From the NCBI GenBank assembly GCA_024640305.1, contig JAHEFG010000043.1:186001-250000 (forward strand): a DNA stretch of 64,000 nt, given 5' to 3'. The stretch comes from Gammaproteobacteria bacterium. GTDB lineage: Bacteria; Pseudomonadota; Gammaproteobacteria; Steroidobacterales; Woeseiaceae. The translations under genes and the position numbers were made by a program. Below the pieces are notes generated by a model. That model was not told the origin of the DNA. It saw only the letters and a list, made by a program, of their open reading frames with translations, and searched no databases. Shown piece by piece: positions 17,551-26,966 of this stretch (position 1 is the first letter of the stretch; every line of letters begins with the position of its first letter).

Positions 17551-19086
17551 ATGACAGTCATTAATATGAAACGCGTATCCGAATTATCGGCATTGCTGTT
17601 GCTGCTGGTCGGCCTTCCTGTAACAGCGTTTGGAAATGCTCACCCACATCCGCGAGCAGATAGCCTGCCATATCTGGATCAGTCGACTTACATACGAAAC
17701 ATGGCAGTTCGTGCCCATATTGGTGGCGACAATCGCCGCTGGAAAATGCAAATGATGTCTCTCGGTGAGCGACGCTTCCTGATTCAGGGAGGGAAACCGA
17801 AAGGCAGTGTCATCGAGGTTACGGATCCGCTGAATCCTGTGGTCATTAACGAAGATGCCTTTGTTGGAAATCAGCTGCAGCTTGGTTACAACGCCGATAT
17901 TGGCAAGTGGATTCTTATGACCGGCGCAGCACCGCCGCTGATCAGGGCGACGACGGAGTTTCCACATGGCAAGTACGATGATCCGGGTGCCGACGCACGG
18001 GTGAAAAACCACGAGGGACTGCGCGGGGTTCGTTTCTACGACGCCACTGATCCATACGACATCAAACTGCTTTCCGAATTCAGTACTGATCTCGGTGACC
18101 CTGCCCGCAAGAAACAGACAGGTGGCGGTACACACCGGGATTATTATGACGGCGGTAAGTACGCCTTTCTCGATGCTGCGCCAGATGACTCATTCACACA
18201 TCAGGAGAGCCCGGTGCGTGTTCATTCTCACGGAGTCATGGTGGTTGATGTTTCTGATCCCGCGGCGCCGAAACATGTTTCCCACTGGTGGTTACCTGGC
18301 CAGCGCGAAGATGAGCAAGAGGAATACAAGGCCTGGCGAGAGCACGGTGATGGTGAGTCATTTACAGGATTGCATGGCGCATTCTATGTGCCGCGCAAAC
18401 TTGAAAATGGCGGCAAACTGAGTTTCAGCCCCTGGGGATCTCTTGGCGTCTTTATTCATGATTTCAGCGACCCCGCCGCACCGAAATTAGTGGGGCGCTT
18501 TCAGGGTCCGTACAAACCCGGTGGGATCGCATTTCACTCCGTGGACGTAGCCAGGGTTGACCGGGGGTTCGTCATAGGCGCACCCGAAACGCTAAATCCG
18601 GATTGCAATGAGCCGTATCACCATAGCTACATCATTGATATAAGCGACCCGGCGAATCCGCAGGAAATATCCACGCTGCCAATACCGCGTCCGCCTGAAG
18701 AAGCGCCATACGATAATTTCTGCCAGAAGCGGGGACGTTTCGGTCCGCACAATCCGCCACACCTCAAAGCGCCGGGTAAGGCTGATCCGGATTTCACTTG
18801 CTACACCTTCTTCAACGCTGGCCTGCAGTGCTATGACATCAGCGAACCTGCGTACCCGCGTATTTCGTCCTACTTCATTCCGCCGCAGGGCGGTGACCTC
18901 GATAAACCAGGCAGCTATACACGTAATACGGATAATGTGTTCATAGAGTGGGATCGCAAACTCATATGGGCCGCGACCGATACAGGGCTTTACCTGCTGA
19001 CTACGCCGGAGCTCGGAGACCCCGTACTCGAACCGCAGCCGATATCCGAGTGGAACCTGCCGGACCTCAACCGGGTTGCTGATTAG
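17551..19086 (+). CDS. exported LVIVD repeat-containing protein
   Basis: 511 residues with a signal peptide (LLLLVGLPVTAFGNA) and several LVIVD-type repeats, visible as VEVTDPLNPVVI, VVDVSDPAAPKHV, IHDFSDPAAPKLV, IIDISDPANPQEI and YDISEPAYPRIS. Such repeats form a beta-propeller of unknown function, usually outside the cytoplasm. Two Cys-containing segments (NPDCNEPYHH, FTCYTFFNAGLQCYD) and several His suggest a metal or disulfide site. The ATG has AAGGGGAA upstream. A perfect LacI-type operator precedes it and the DUF5916 barrel gene follows 12 bases after its stop, so these two form an operon. A catalytic role is possible but cannot be shown. Confidence 0.75.
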   Translation: MTVINMKRVSELSALLLLLVGLPVTAFGNAHPHPRADSLPYLDQSTYIRNMAVRAHIGGDNRRWKMQMMSLGERRFLIQGGKPKGSVIEVTDPLNPVVINEDAFVGNQLQLGYNADIGKWILMTGAAPPLIRATTEFPHGKYDDPGADARVKNHEGLRGVRFYDATDPYDIKLLSEFSTDLGDPARKKQTGGGTHRDYYDGGKYAFLDAAPDDSFTHQESPVRVHSHGVMVVDVSDPAAPKHVSHWWLPGQREDEQEEYKAWREHGDGESFTGLHGAFYVPRKLENGGKLSFSPWGSLGVFIHDFSDPAAPKLVGRFQGPYKPGGIAFHSVDVARVDRGFVIGAPETLNPDCNEPYHHSYIIDISDPANPQEISTLPIPRPPEEAPYDNFCQKRGRFGPHNPPHLKAPGKADPDFTCYTFFNAGLQCYDISEPAYPRISSYFIPPQGGDLDKPGSYTRNTDNVFIEWDRKLIWAATDTGLYLLTTPELGDPVLEPQPISEWNLPDLNRVAD

Positions 19087-19098
19087 CGCCGCCTCCAA

Positions 19099-21288
19099 AT
19101 GCGTTTATCGCGAGGCATCTGGAGAAGCCGTACGGTATTTCTGCTGACGGCTTGTGCCGCCAGCCTTAACGCCACGGCGGCCGACGAACCAGCTGTCGCA
19201 AGCACAGCGGTCAAGACCGTGTGTCTTGAGTATCAGCAACGGAATATTGCACCGGTAATCGATGGTGTACTGGACGATGCTATCTGGGCTCGTGCCACTC
19301 GTATCGATGACCTGCACCAGTTTCAGCCCGTTGACCATGGTGAGCCAACAGAAAAATCGGAATTCTTCATTTCCTATGATGAAGAATTCCTCTATGTCGG
19401 CGCCCGTTTGTACGATAGTGACCCGGCGGCGATAAGTGCGCGCCAGCTGGTGCAGGGTAAAACGCTTAAATTCGACGATGCCATCGAGTTCCTGCTCGAC
19501 CCGTTCGAAACGCGCCGGACGGGCTATTGGTTTCAGCTTAACCCCAACGGTATTCGCAGGGATGGTGTCTATGAAAGTGCAACCGAAATCAATCGTGATT
19601 GGGATGGTATCTGGAACGCACAGGCGAACATTGATGAACTCGGCTGGACTGCAGAGATAGCAATACCGTTCAAAACGTTGAACTTCAATTTAGGTAACAG
19701 CAAATGGGGTTTCACGATCGCGCGTACCATAGCGCGGAAAAAGGAAGAGATAGCCTGGTCGTCATTTGACCGGGCCATAAACCCCGGCTCAGCTGGTTTT
19801 CTGGACTGTATCCGTGACATTCGGCAGGGTCGCGGGCTGGACATCGTACCTTCCGTGGCGCTTAACCAGTCGAAAGACTTCACCGCCGGAAGTACGTCCA
19901 GCGGCATGGAACCATCGCTGGATGCTTATTTCAAAATCACACCGTCGCTGACGGCAGCGCTTACTCTCAACACGGACTTTTCGGCGACCGAGGTCGACGA
20001 TCGGCAAGTCAACCTGACCCGCTTCTCACTTTTTCTTCCCGAAAAGCGACAGTTCTTCAATCAGGACCTGGATATTTTCAGTTTCGGCGGGCTCGAGGAA
20101 AATGGACGACCATTTTTTTCGCGACGGCTTGGCCTGAGCGACTCCGGAGAGCCCGTAGACATTCTGGCTGGAGGAAAACTTTCCGGCCGAATCGGACGAT
20201 GGAACATAGGAGTTCTCGATGTCCTCCAGGATGAATTCGCGGATGTTGATAAAGCTAATGTGTTCGTCGGCAGGGCGGCTGCCAACATTATGCAGGAGTC
20301 CAGCGTGGGGCTCATCTACACGAATGGAAATCCGCAGGCCAACCTGGATAACCAACTATTTGGTGTGGATTTTCGCTACAGGAATACTCGGGCAATCCCG
20401 GGGAACACTATTCAAGGTGTAGCCTGGTATCAACGCTCGGATACTGAGGGCATAAATTCGGATGAAGAGGCTTACGGCTGGCGCGTCGAGTACCCCAACA
20501 GTGAGCGATGGTTTGGCGAGCTGGGACAGTGGACTATCGAGGAGAATTTCAATCCGGCAGTCGGGTTTGTAAACCGCGCCGATATCGTCGGTACCAAAGC
20601 TGAACTGGGTTATACGTTCACGCCGAACGGCAAATTCCTTCGCAACGTTACGTTCAAGTCAATCTTCGAGAATATCGATAACACCGACGGCGCACTCGAA
20701 AGTCGCGAATTCGTCCTGGAACCCTTCAGTGTTGAAACGCAACATGGAGATTTTTTCGAGATACGCCTGAGGCAACTGGACGAAGTTCTTGTTGAGGATT
20801 TCGAGATTAGTCCCGGCATAGTCATAGGCGCAGGTGCCTATACATTTGATCGAGCGCAGTTCGTTCTTGAGTCTGCACTGGAGCGACGCTTCGCGTTGAG
20901 CTTCGATATCGATACTGGTGAGTTCTATGACGGTGATCTGTTCAAAATTGGTGGTGACCTAAGCTGGCGACCAAGCAGGCATCTTTTCTTCCAATTTGGC
21001 TACGAGTTTAATGATGTTGAGTTGCCACAGGGCGCATTTATCACGCGCCTCCTGCGTCTGCGCGCCGATGTGGCCATTAGTGCGAAATGGTCCTGGCTGA
21101 ACGTTCTGCAATATGACAACGTCAGCGAGACGGCGGGCTTTAACAGTCGCTTGCGCTTTAATCCGCAGGCAGGTCAGGACATGTTTATCGTCGTGAACCG
21201 GCAGTTCAACATTGATCCACTGAATAGCCACGCGAGTTCAGCAACCTCCGAAATCGTACTGAAATTTCGCTATACATTTCGTTTCTGA
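19099..21288 (+). CDS. outer-membrane protein with CBM9-like and DUF5916 beta-barrel domains
   Basis: 729 residues. The N-terminal signal region ends near AASLNATAADE. The first 200 residues are a family-9 carbohydrate-binding-like beta-sandwich (IDGVLDDAIWARATRI, EFLYVGARLYDSDP, DAIEFLLDPFETRRTGYWF, GWTAEIAIPFKTL). The rest resembles DUF5916, with alternating amphipathic strands and a C-terminal Phe (FRYTFRF), as expected for an outer-membrane barrel. DUF5916 proteins are of unknown function and often sit near peptidase or hydrolase genes. Here it follows the LVIVD gene by 12 bases and precedes a GST by 7. It may bind or pass the substrate across the outer membrane. Confidence 0.78.
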   Translation: MRLSRGIWRSRTVFLLTACAASLNATAADEPAVASTAVKTVCLEYQQRNIAPVIDGVLDDAIWARATRIDDLHQFQPVDHGEPTEKSEFFISYDEEFLYVGARLYDSDPAAISARQLVQGKTLKFDDAIEFLLDPFETRRTGYWFQLNPNGIRRDGVYESATEINRDWDGIWNAQANIDELGWTAEIAIPFKTLNFNLGNSKWGFTIARTIARKKEEIAWSSFDRAINPGSAGFLDCIRDIRQGRGLDIVPSVALNQSKDFTAGSTSSGMEPSLDAYFKITPSLTAALTLNTDFSATEVDDRQVNLTRFSLFLPEKRQFFNQDLDIFSFGGLEENGRPFFSRRLGLSDSGEPVDILAGGKLSGRIGRWNIGVLDVLQDEFADVDKANVFVGRAAANIMQESSVGLIYTNGNPQANLDNQLFGVDFRYRNTRAIPGNTIQGVAWYQRSDTEGINSDEEAYGWRVEYPNSERWFGELGQWTIEENFNPAVGFVNRADIVGTKAELGYTFTPNGKFLRNVTFKSIFENIDNTDGALESREFVLEPFSVETQHGDFFEIRLRQLDEVLVEDFEISPGIVIGAGAYTFDRAQFVLESALERRFALSFDIDTGEFYDGDLFKIGGDLSWRPSRHLFFQFGYEFNDVELPQGAFITRLLRLRADVAISAKWSWLNVLQYDNVSETAGFNSRLRFNPQAGQDMFIVVNRQFNIDPLNSHASSATSEIVLKFRYTFRF

Positions 21289-21295
21289 AAACGCG

Positions 21296-22066
21296 ATGCC
21301 GAGAATTACTCCTCGTAATAGGGCCGTACGCGAATTAAGGGGCCTGCATCTTTATCATGCGGGCTGGTCCAATTGCTCCATGCGGGTTCGCATGACCCTG
21401 GAGGAAAAAAACCTTCAGTGGGTCAGTCATCATCTCAACACACGTATAGGCGAGCACATTACTCCGGAATACTTCGGCATCAACCCTAATGGGCTGGTCC
21501 CGACGCTGGTGCATGACGGTGAAGTATGGATCGAGTCCTGCGACATCATCCGTTACCTTGATGATCTTTATCCTGAACCTCCACTCACGCCTGCCAACGG
21601 CGAGCAAATTGCGGAACTTGCACAATGGCTGAGTCTCGCATCAGCCATTCACGTTACGGCAGTAAAGACATATATCTATGCTACGCGGCCGCACGACAAG
21701 CGTGGCAAAACTCGAGACGAGCTGGAGCGTTACCGCAGCTTGCAGACGAATGAGGAATTGCTGGCGTTCCATGCAAGGAGTTCCAGTGAAGATGGCATAA
21801 GCGAAGCTGATCGAACCACGGCCGAAAACCTGTTACATGATGCTTTCGAGATGCTCAATACTCGCCTGCGTCAACACCGCTGGCTTGTTGGAGACGATTT
21901 CACACTGGCGGATATCACCTGGGTACCACTTCACTACACCTTGGAGCGGGCCGGGTTTTCGTTTGCTCCGCACGAGCACGTGACGACCTGGGCCGGCAAC
22001 GCTGCCGCTCGCCCGAGTTTTCAAAAAGCTGTGGCGCAGTGGTTTGATGGTCCGCGTGAAGCTTAA
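21296..22066 (+). CDS. glutathione S-transferase family protein, Cys type (PcpC-like N-terminus)
   Basis: 256 residues. The thioredoxin-like domain begins near residue 18 (LHLYHAGWSNCSMRVRMTLEEKNL) and has NPNGLVPTLVHD and ESCDIIRYLDDLYP. The helical C-terminal domain contains LVGDDFTLADITWVPL. The N-terminal CSM(R/K) pattern resembles tetrachlorohydroquinone dehalogenase PcpC, where this Cys forms the mixed disulfide with glutathione. A dehalogenase, ether lyase or glutathione-conjugate reductase role is therefore possible. It follows the DUF5916 barrel by 7 bases, so it is probably in the same operator-controlled transcript. Confidence 0.8.
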   Translation: MPRITPRNRAVRELRGLHLYHAGWSNCSMRVRMTLEEKNLQWVSHHLNTRIGEHITPEYFGINPNGLVPTLVHDGEVWIESCDIIRYLDDLYPEPPLTPANGEQIAELAQWLSLASAIHVTAVKTYIYATRPHDKRGKTRDELERYRSLQTNEELLAFHARSSSEDGISEADRTTAENLLHDAFEMLNTRLRQHRWLVGDDFTLADITWVPLHYTLERAGFSFAPHEHVTTWAGNAAARPSFQKAVAQWFDGPREA

Positions 22067-22122
22067 GCGCGTATCATTGGCGGAACAGGCAAATAGACAC
22101 ATTGTTGTAGGGAAGTGCTGAA

Positions 22123-23736
22123 TTGATTAACCGTAAGCAACTCGCCATTGGCACCGCACTACTTACGGCGTGCCTGGTTATTATCTTCTTCCCGGTCCTT
22201 CGTGACGAGCTTCGCGAGCTGCAGAGCGAACGCGAGCTGTCCCGAGGCCGCGACCTGGCGAGCGCCTACTGCTCAAGCTGCCACCTTGAGCCGTCGCCCG
22301 ATATTTTGCCCGCCAGGAGCTGGGAAGTGGCGCTTGCTTACATGGGCTACATGCTGGGGATCGATAACATCGATTACCTGGCGGGGCATCCTGAATTCGC
22401 ACAGGAAAACGTAAAGTCAAAACAGACCTATCTCGCCAAAGAGAACATGATTCCCGCTGAGCCGCTGCTGAATGAGCAGGACTGGGCCACGCTGCGCCAC
22501 TACTACGTCGAATCTGCCGGAGCGGAGCCGCTTCCCCAGGTTGGCAAGCCGCCACTGCAGTGGGAATTGCCACAGTTCAAGATTGTTCAGTCCGACTATA
22601 AAACGAATCCTGCAGTGACAACGATGGTTCATATCAGGGAGGAAACGGGCGAGGTTTACATTGGTGATTCGCTTGCGCATACGCTGGCCGTTCTTGGCAG
22701 CGATGCACAACTCAAGGCCGCACCGACGCGCTTCGGGCCGGCAATGTCACCGGTCGGAATCGAGTTTGTCGACAATGCAGCTTTTGTTGCTTCCATCGGC
22801 GACATATTCGGAGATCAGACTTCGGCCGATAAGGTTGCAACGATCAGTCGGCTCGCCCTGGTTGATCAAAGCATTGATGCGAGCAGTATCAGCGTTGTCA
22901 TCGACGATCTTTACCGGATGGCGGGCATGGACGTCGCAGATTTCAACGGCGATGGCATCATCGACTTCGTCGCGTGCGGGTTCGGTACTCGGCAGGGCAA
23001 TGTCGCGCTGTACGAGTCGCAAAGCGACGGTAGCTATGTAGAGAATGTACTCATCAGTCGTCCCGGCGCCGTCAGAGCAGAGATTTACGATTTCAATGGC
23101 GATGGCTTTCTAGATATAGCCGTGCTGCTATCGGATGCGCGGGAAGGGTTTTACATCCTGATAAACAATGGTGCGAATCAATTCGAGAGTACAACCGTAT
23201 TCGAAACACACCCATCGTATGGCCACGTGTACTTTGAGCTACATGATTTTAACAACGACGGCCTGATGGATGTCATGACCGTGAACGGGGACAATGTTGA
23301 TTCAGATCCTTACAACACCCTGAAGAATTTTCACGGCATTCGAATCTATTTGAATCGCGGCAACCTGAGTTTTGAGCAGGCGTATTTTTACCCGATGTAC
23401 GGCGCCTTCGGTGCCAGGGCGGCGGACTTCGACAATGATGGTGACCTCGATATCGCGGCAATCTCGTTTTACCCGGACTTCGAGCTGCAGCAGTGGGAGT
23501 CGTTCGCTTACCTGCAAAATAATGGTGACATGAATTTCAGTGCGCACACAGCGCCGGGACTGGTCAATGGCCGCTGGATGACGATTGGCGCCGGTGACCT
23601 CGATGGTGATGCAGATGTTGACATAGTACTGGGCGGAGCCAACATTCCGGTCGGGATGTTTGCACACATGGATACTTATGAAGCACTGGCCAAATCAGCA
23701 CCTTCGGTCCTGATCCTGAAGAACACATCGAACTGA
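22123..23736 (+). CDS. membrane-anchored cytochrome c with FG-GAP/VCBS beta-propeller
   Basis: 537 residues. A hydrophobic N-terminal segment (LAIGTALLTACLVIIFFPVL) is either a membrane anchor or a long signal. A single heme site CSSCH lies near residue 50, followed by a short helical domain. The remainder holds FG-GAP repeats with calcium-binding loops: DFNGDGIIDFV, DFNGDGFLDIAV, DFNNDGLMDVM, DFDNDGDLDIAA and DLDGDADVDIV. The start is TTG at 22123 with AGGGAAG upstream. FG-GAP propellers act in binding, while the heme suggests a redox role; the combination is rare. It closes the + block that begins at 17551 and is convergent with the TctA gene 13 bases on. Confidence 0.75.
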   Translation: MINRKQLAIGTALLTACLVIIFFPVLRDELRELQSERELSRGRDLASAYCSSCHLEPSPDILPARSWEVALAYMGYMLGIDNIDYLAGHPEFAQENVKSKQTYLAKENMIPAEPLLNEQDWATLRHYYVESAGAEPLPQVGKPPLQWELPQFKIVQSDYKTNPAVTTMVHIREETGEVYIGDSLAHTLAVLGSDAQLKAAPTRFGPAMSPVGIEFVDNAAFVASIGDIFGDQTSADKVATISRLALVDQSIDASSISVVIDDLYRMAGMDVADFNGDGIIDFVACGFGTRQGNVALYESQSDGSYVENVLISRPGAVRAEIYDFNGDGFLDIAVLLSDAREGFYILINNGANQFESTTVFETHPSYGHVYFELHDFNNDGLMDVMTVNGDNVDSDPYNTLKNFHGIRIYLNRGNLSFEQAYFYPMYGAFGARAADFDNDGDLDIAAISFYPDFELQQWESFAYLQNNGDMNFSAHTAPGLVNGRWMTIGAGDLDGDADVDIVLGGANIPVGMFAHMDTYEALAKSAPSVLILKNTSN

Positions 23737-23749
23737 GAGCTATCTGTAC

Positions 23750-25774
23750 TTAGAGGAACAACCAGTCTGGAACTGCCGACGGAAGAACCGGCTGGAGCCA
23801 AAGCGCAAGATAAGACGGATGAAACAGCAGGCTCATGACCTGGTCGTAGAAAAACACCAGTATCGCCCACGCGCCAATCGCGTAGGCTGCAGCGATGCGC
23901 TTGCGATAATGCCCCCAACGCACGACGTACACAGCAATGAACAGCGGCAGAGCAATTTTCTGGCCGACAAGCAGTGTCAGTCCGATCATGCCAAAAACGT
24001 AGGCAAAGAAAGGCAGTGCCTCGGCCAGCCACGCATCATTGCTCGCCTGCCGAAGGGTCACGTTCCAGGTTCCCTTCGCCTTCTTTGTCGCAAAGAGATG
24101 TAGCTGGTCCCGAATGATAACGATCAGCGACAGCAGCGCGCCGGGAACGGTGATTAGCAAAGGGAACTGCCGTACCGGCGGCGGCCAATCCAGCGCCGTG
24201 TAGCCAGCCCAGACAAAAACCACGAACAGTATTAATGAAATCGGCAGTGAAACAGCCGGGTTTTTTTCCGACGCTTCACCTGCTGGAACCTTACCGGCCA
24301 GTTTGTCTCTTGCAACGCCGCGGGCGGCGAGAAAGATCGTCGTGATAATTACCAGCAACAAGAAGATAACAATCGGCCGACCGAGCCAACCGGGCCCTTC
24401 GTGGATGCGGGTGCTGATTTGAAATGAACGTTCGAGAATTTCACCGAGAACCAACGCGAGTATGACTGGCGGCCGCGGCCAGCCACCGCGCTTCATAAAG
24501 AAGCCAATGACGCCAAACACGGCACAGCTCAGCCAGTCACCGATAGACGCACCGCCAAGCCATGCGCCCATAAACACAAACAGCAGCACGCCGGGCACGA
24601 CCAGCTGTCCCGGGAGTAACGCGACCTTTGCCACCTGGTTGACGGTTTTGAGCAGCACCAAGGTTGCGACAACACTGGCTATTGCGATCATCCACACGAA
24701 ACTGAAAGTCATGGGTAGCTCGGAACTGAGCATGCTTGGGCCTGGTCGTAGCCCGTGCATGATCAGCGCGCCCATCAAGATTGCGGTGCCGACGCTGCCG
24801 GGAATGCCAAGCGTCAATGTCGGAATCAGTGCGCCACCGCGCAGCGCGTTATTTGCGGCTTCTGGCGCAAGCAGGCCGCGTACGTCGCCTTGTCCGAATT
24901 GCGAATTATCCTTAACGCTTTGCTTGGCATGCGCATACGTAACCCAGCCAACAATCGAAGCGCCCAAACCGGGCAGCATGCCGATATAAGCACCTATGAC
25001 ACTGCAGCGGACAACGAGCCACCAGTTCCTGAACGCGTCACGAACCCCGTCAAGCAACCCCCGCCCGGCGCCGTCGGACTTTCCTGTCCGGGCGATCGAC
25101 ACATCCTTAATGGCGAGTTCCATAAGTTCCGGAATCGCAAACAGCCCCAGCAACACCGGAATCAGTGGCAATTTATCGAGTAGATACAACGTGCCAAACG
25201 TGAAGCGTGGGATGGCCTGTGACTCCGGCAGCCCGATCGTTGCGAGCAGGAGTCCGAACATAGCTGCCGCGACGCCTTTCGCTATCGATTGCCCCGATAG
25301 TGAGCCGACCATTGCGAGCCCCAACAGGCCGAGCATGAATTGTTCCGGAGACTCGAAGGCCAGGATCACGGGGAGAATCAACGGCAGAGAGATGCCAAGT
25401 GCCGCGGCGCCACACACACCGCCAATGGCCGATGAGGTGAACGAAGCCCCAAGCGCGCGGGCTGCTTCACCACGCTTTGCCATGGGGTAGCCATCCAGCA
25501 CGGTCGCCTGGGATGCCGCGGTACTGGGCACGCCGAGTAAAACAGAGGTTATCGCGCCGCTTGTGGATGTCGATGCCCAGGACGACAAGAGCAGGGCGAA
25601 TGCGGCGACAGGTTCCATGCTGAACGTGAACGGCAACAGCAACACGAGCCCGATGGCCCCACCCATGCCTGGCACCGCACCCAACAGGATGCCGATTATG
25701 CAGCCGAGTGCAAAATAGACCAGCACGTGAGCCTGAAAAATAAGGCCAAGACCCTCGACTAGCGCTTCGAACAT
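23750..25774 (-). CDS. tripartite tricarboxylate transporter permease, TctA fused to TctB
   Basis: 674 residues, about 165 longer than a standard TctA. The first 500 residues are TctA: GIILGAVPGMGGAIGLVLLLPFTFSM, STAASQATVLDGYPMAKRGEAARALGASFTSSAIGG, LLPGLGASIVGWVTY, and the ALVLGEILERSFQIS end. The C-terminal part has four more hydrophobic segments with FPLLITVPGALLSLIVIIRD and LPLFIAVYVVRWG, which resembles the small TctB subunit. This explains why no separate tctB gene exists. It transports an organic acid together with the TctC protein encoded just upstream (25818-26966). It is the last gene of a minus-strand operon with two glutathione enzymes. Confidence 0.86.
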   Translation of the reverse strand: MFEALVEGLGLIFQAHVLVYFALGCIIGILLGAVPGMGGAIGLVLLLPFTFSMEPVAAFALLLSSWASTSTSGAITSVLLGVPSTAASQATVLDGYPMAKRGEAARALGASFTSSAIGGVCGAAALGISLPLILPVILAFESPEQFMLGLLGLAMVGSLSGQSIAKGVAAAMFGLLLATIGLPESQAIPRFTFGTLYLLDKLPLIPVLLGLFAIPELMELAIKDVSIARTGKSDGAGRGLLDGVRDAFRNWWLVVRCSVIGAYIGMLPGLGASIVGWVTYAHAKQSVKDNSQFGQGDVRGLLAPEAANNALRGGALIPTLTLGIPGSVGTAILMGALIMHGLRPGPSMLSSELPMTFSFVWMIAIASVVATLVLLKTVNQVAKVALLPGQLVVPGVLLFVFMGAWLGGASIGDWLSCAVFGVIGFFMKRGGWPRPPVILALVLGEILERSFQISTRIHEGPGWLGRPIVIFLLLVIITTIFLAARGVARDKLAGKVPAGEASEKNPAVSLPISLILFVVFVWAGYTALDWPPPVRQFPLLITVPGALLSLIVIIRDQLHLFATKKAKGTWNVTLRQASNDAWLAEALPFFAYVFGMIGLTLLVGQKIALPLFIAVYVVRWGHYRKRIAAAYAIGAWAILVFFYDQVMSLLFHPSYLALWLQPVLPSAVPDWLFL

Positions 25775-25817
25775 TTCAACCTCAAAAATCGTGTGACGCT
25801 TGCAGCGTCAGTCGTTT

Positions 25818-26966
25818 TTAGTAGCGACTGTTTTTCTCTATGTGTGCCTTGATGTGCTCGAGGACTTCTGGTGCAACGTCAGCAGTAGCGCCAAGGATTT
25901 TCGCCTGGCGCTCATGGCCAATAAACCCGGGGACATAACTCAGGATGTGTTGTGCCTCTTCGTGAAACGCGGCAGAGGCCATCGCCTTTTCGAGCCCAAC
26001 ACGAAACGTTTCGGCAGCCGCGGAATCCATCCTGGGCGGGCCAAGAAAGACGTGCTGCATTGTCTGATCCAGCTCCAGCAAAGTCTCAATTGAATCCCAG
26101 ACGACTCCGGATGGCGCTTCTCCGTAAATTGACTCGTACACTTTGGGCAGTGATGGGACATCGGGAACCATCGCATTTTGAATGAGTTCGCCATCGTCAT
26201 TTTGCATCGGCATGCTAAAGATCGGCAGTGCGTGACCCTCGTCCACCAGTACTGGCACGACCTGGCTGAGGTATGCATGCGCGGCATCCGTTGCGGCATT
26301 GACCTCTCCACTAATGATCGCTGCTCGAATGTTACCGCTGCTCGGATAACCCGAGATGTACTTATAGTTGGCTCCGAGCAGATCAAGTCCCATCGAACTG
26401 ACGATCATGCGGCCGTGCTCAGGTGGCATGCCGCCAAACCGGAGCGCTTCGGTCGCAACCAGGTCCTGTGGTTTACTGAAACCGCCCGGTACAGCGTCTG
26501 TTCGCGCATAGACCACCAGGCCGCCAATCTGCACGCCACCGAGAGGAGTAAACTGGCTGTACTTGAATGAAAAGCCCGGCAACTCCAGCAACTCGCCCAG
26601 AGACGAGCGCGGGCCATAATACACAGTTGTGCCGTCATCGGGCGCCCTCAGAAGCACATGCAGATGTGCGTTCAGCCCTGATGCGCCAGGCATGTTATTG
26701 ACGATTACGGTGGGGTTGCCCGCCAGGTTTTCCTCAAGGTGTTTGGCGAGCAAGCGACCGACCGTCGTGCCGCCGGCAGACGCATCCAGCCCTATGACCA
26801 CAGTGATAGTTTCGCCGGCAAACGAGTGCGGACCATCGCCCGAGGCGCTATCGCGGCTGTTCTCGCCTGCATCGCAAGACACGAGAAGCACGCTGACCAT
26901 CAAAGCGAGAAGGCGGCCGGTATTCCTGATTGCGGCATTCAACATCGCATTAACTCCAGTGTTCAT
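25818..26966 (-). CDS. tripartite tricarboxylate transporter substrate-binding lipoprotein (TctC/Bug family)
   Basis: 382 residues. The N-terminal signal ends in a lipobox (VLLVSC), so it is probably lipid-anchored, whereas most Bug proteins are soluble. The family pattern is visible in ITVVIGLDASAGGTTVGRLLAKHLEENLAGNPTVIVNNMPGASG. The ATG at 26966 overlaps the stop of the preceding gene (ATGA), so this start is favoured over the Met at 26945. It delivers a carboxylate-containing ligand to the TctA-TctB fusion encoded 43 bases downstream. A similar lipoprotein is encoded at 35748-36812. Confidence 0.83.
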   Translation of the reverse strand: MNTGVNAMLNAAIRNTGRLLALMVSVLLVSCDAGENSRDSASGDGPHSFAGETITVVIGLDASAGGTTVGRLLAKHLEENLAGNPTVIVNNMPGASGLNAHLHVLLRAPDDGTTVYYGPRSSLGELLELPGFSFKYSQFTPLGGVQIGGLVVYARTDAVPGGFSKPQDLVATEALRFGGMPPEHGRMIVSSMGLDLLGANYKYISGYPSSGNIRAAIISGEVNAATDAAHAYLSQVVPVLVDEGHALPIFSMPMQNDDGELIQNAMVPDVPSLPKVYESIYGEAPSGVVWDSIETLLELDQTMQHVFLGPPRMDSAAAETFRVGLEKAMASAAFHEEAQHILSYVPGFIGHERQAKILGATADVAPEVLEHIKAHIEKNSRY

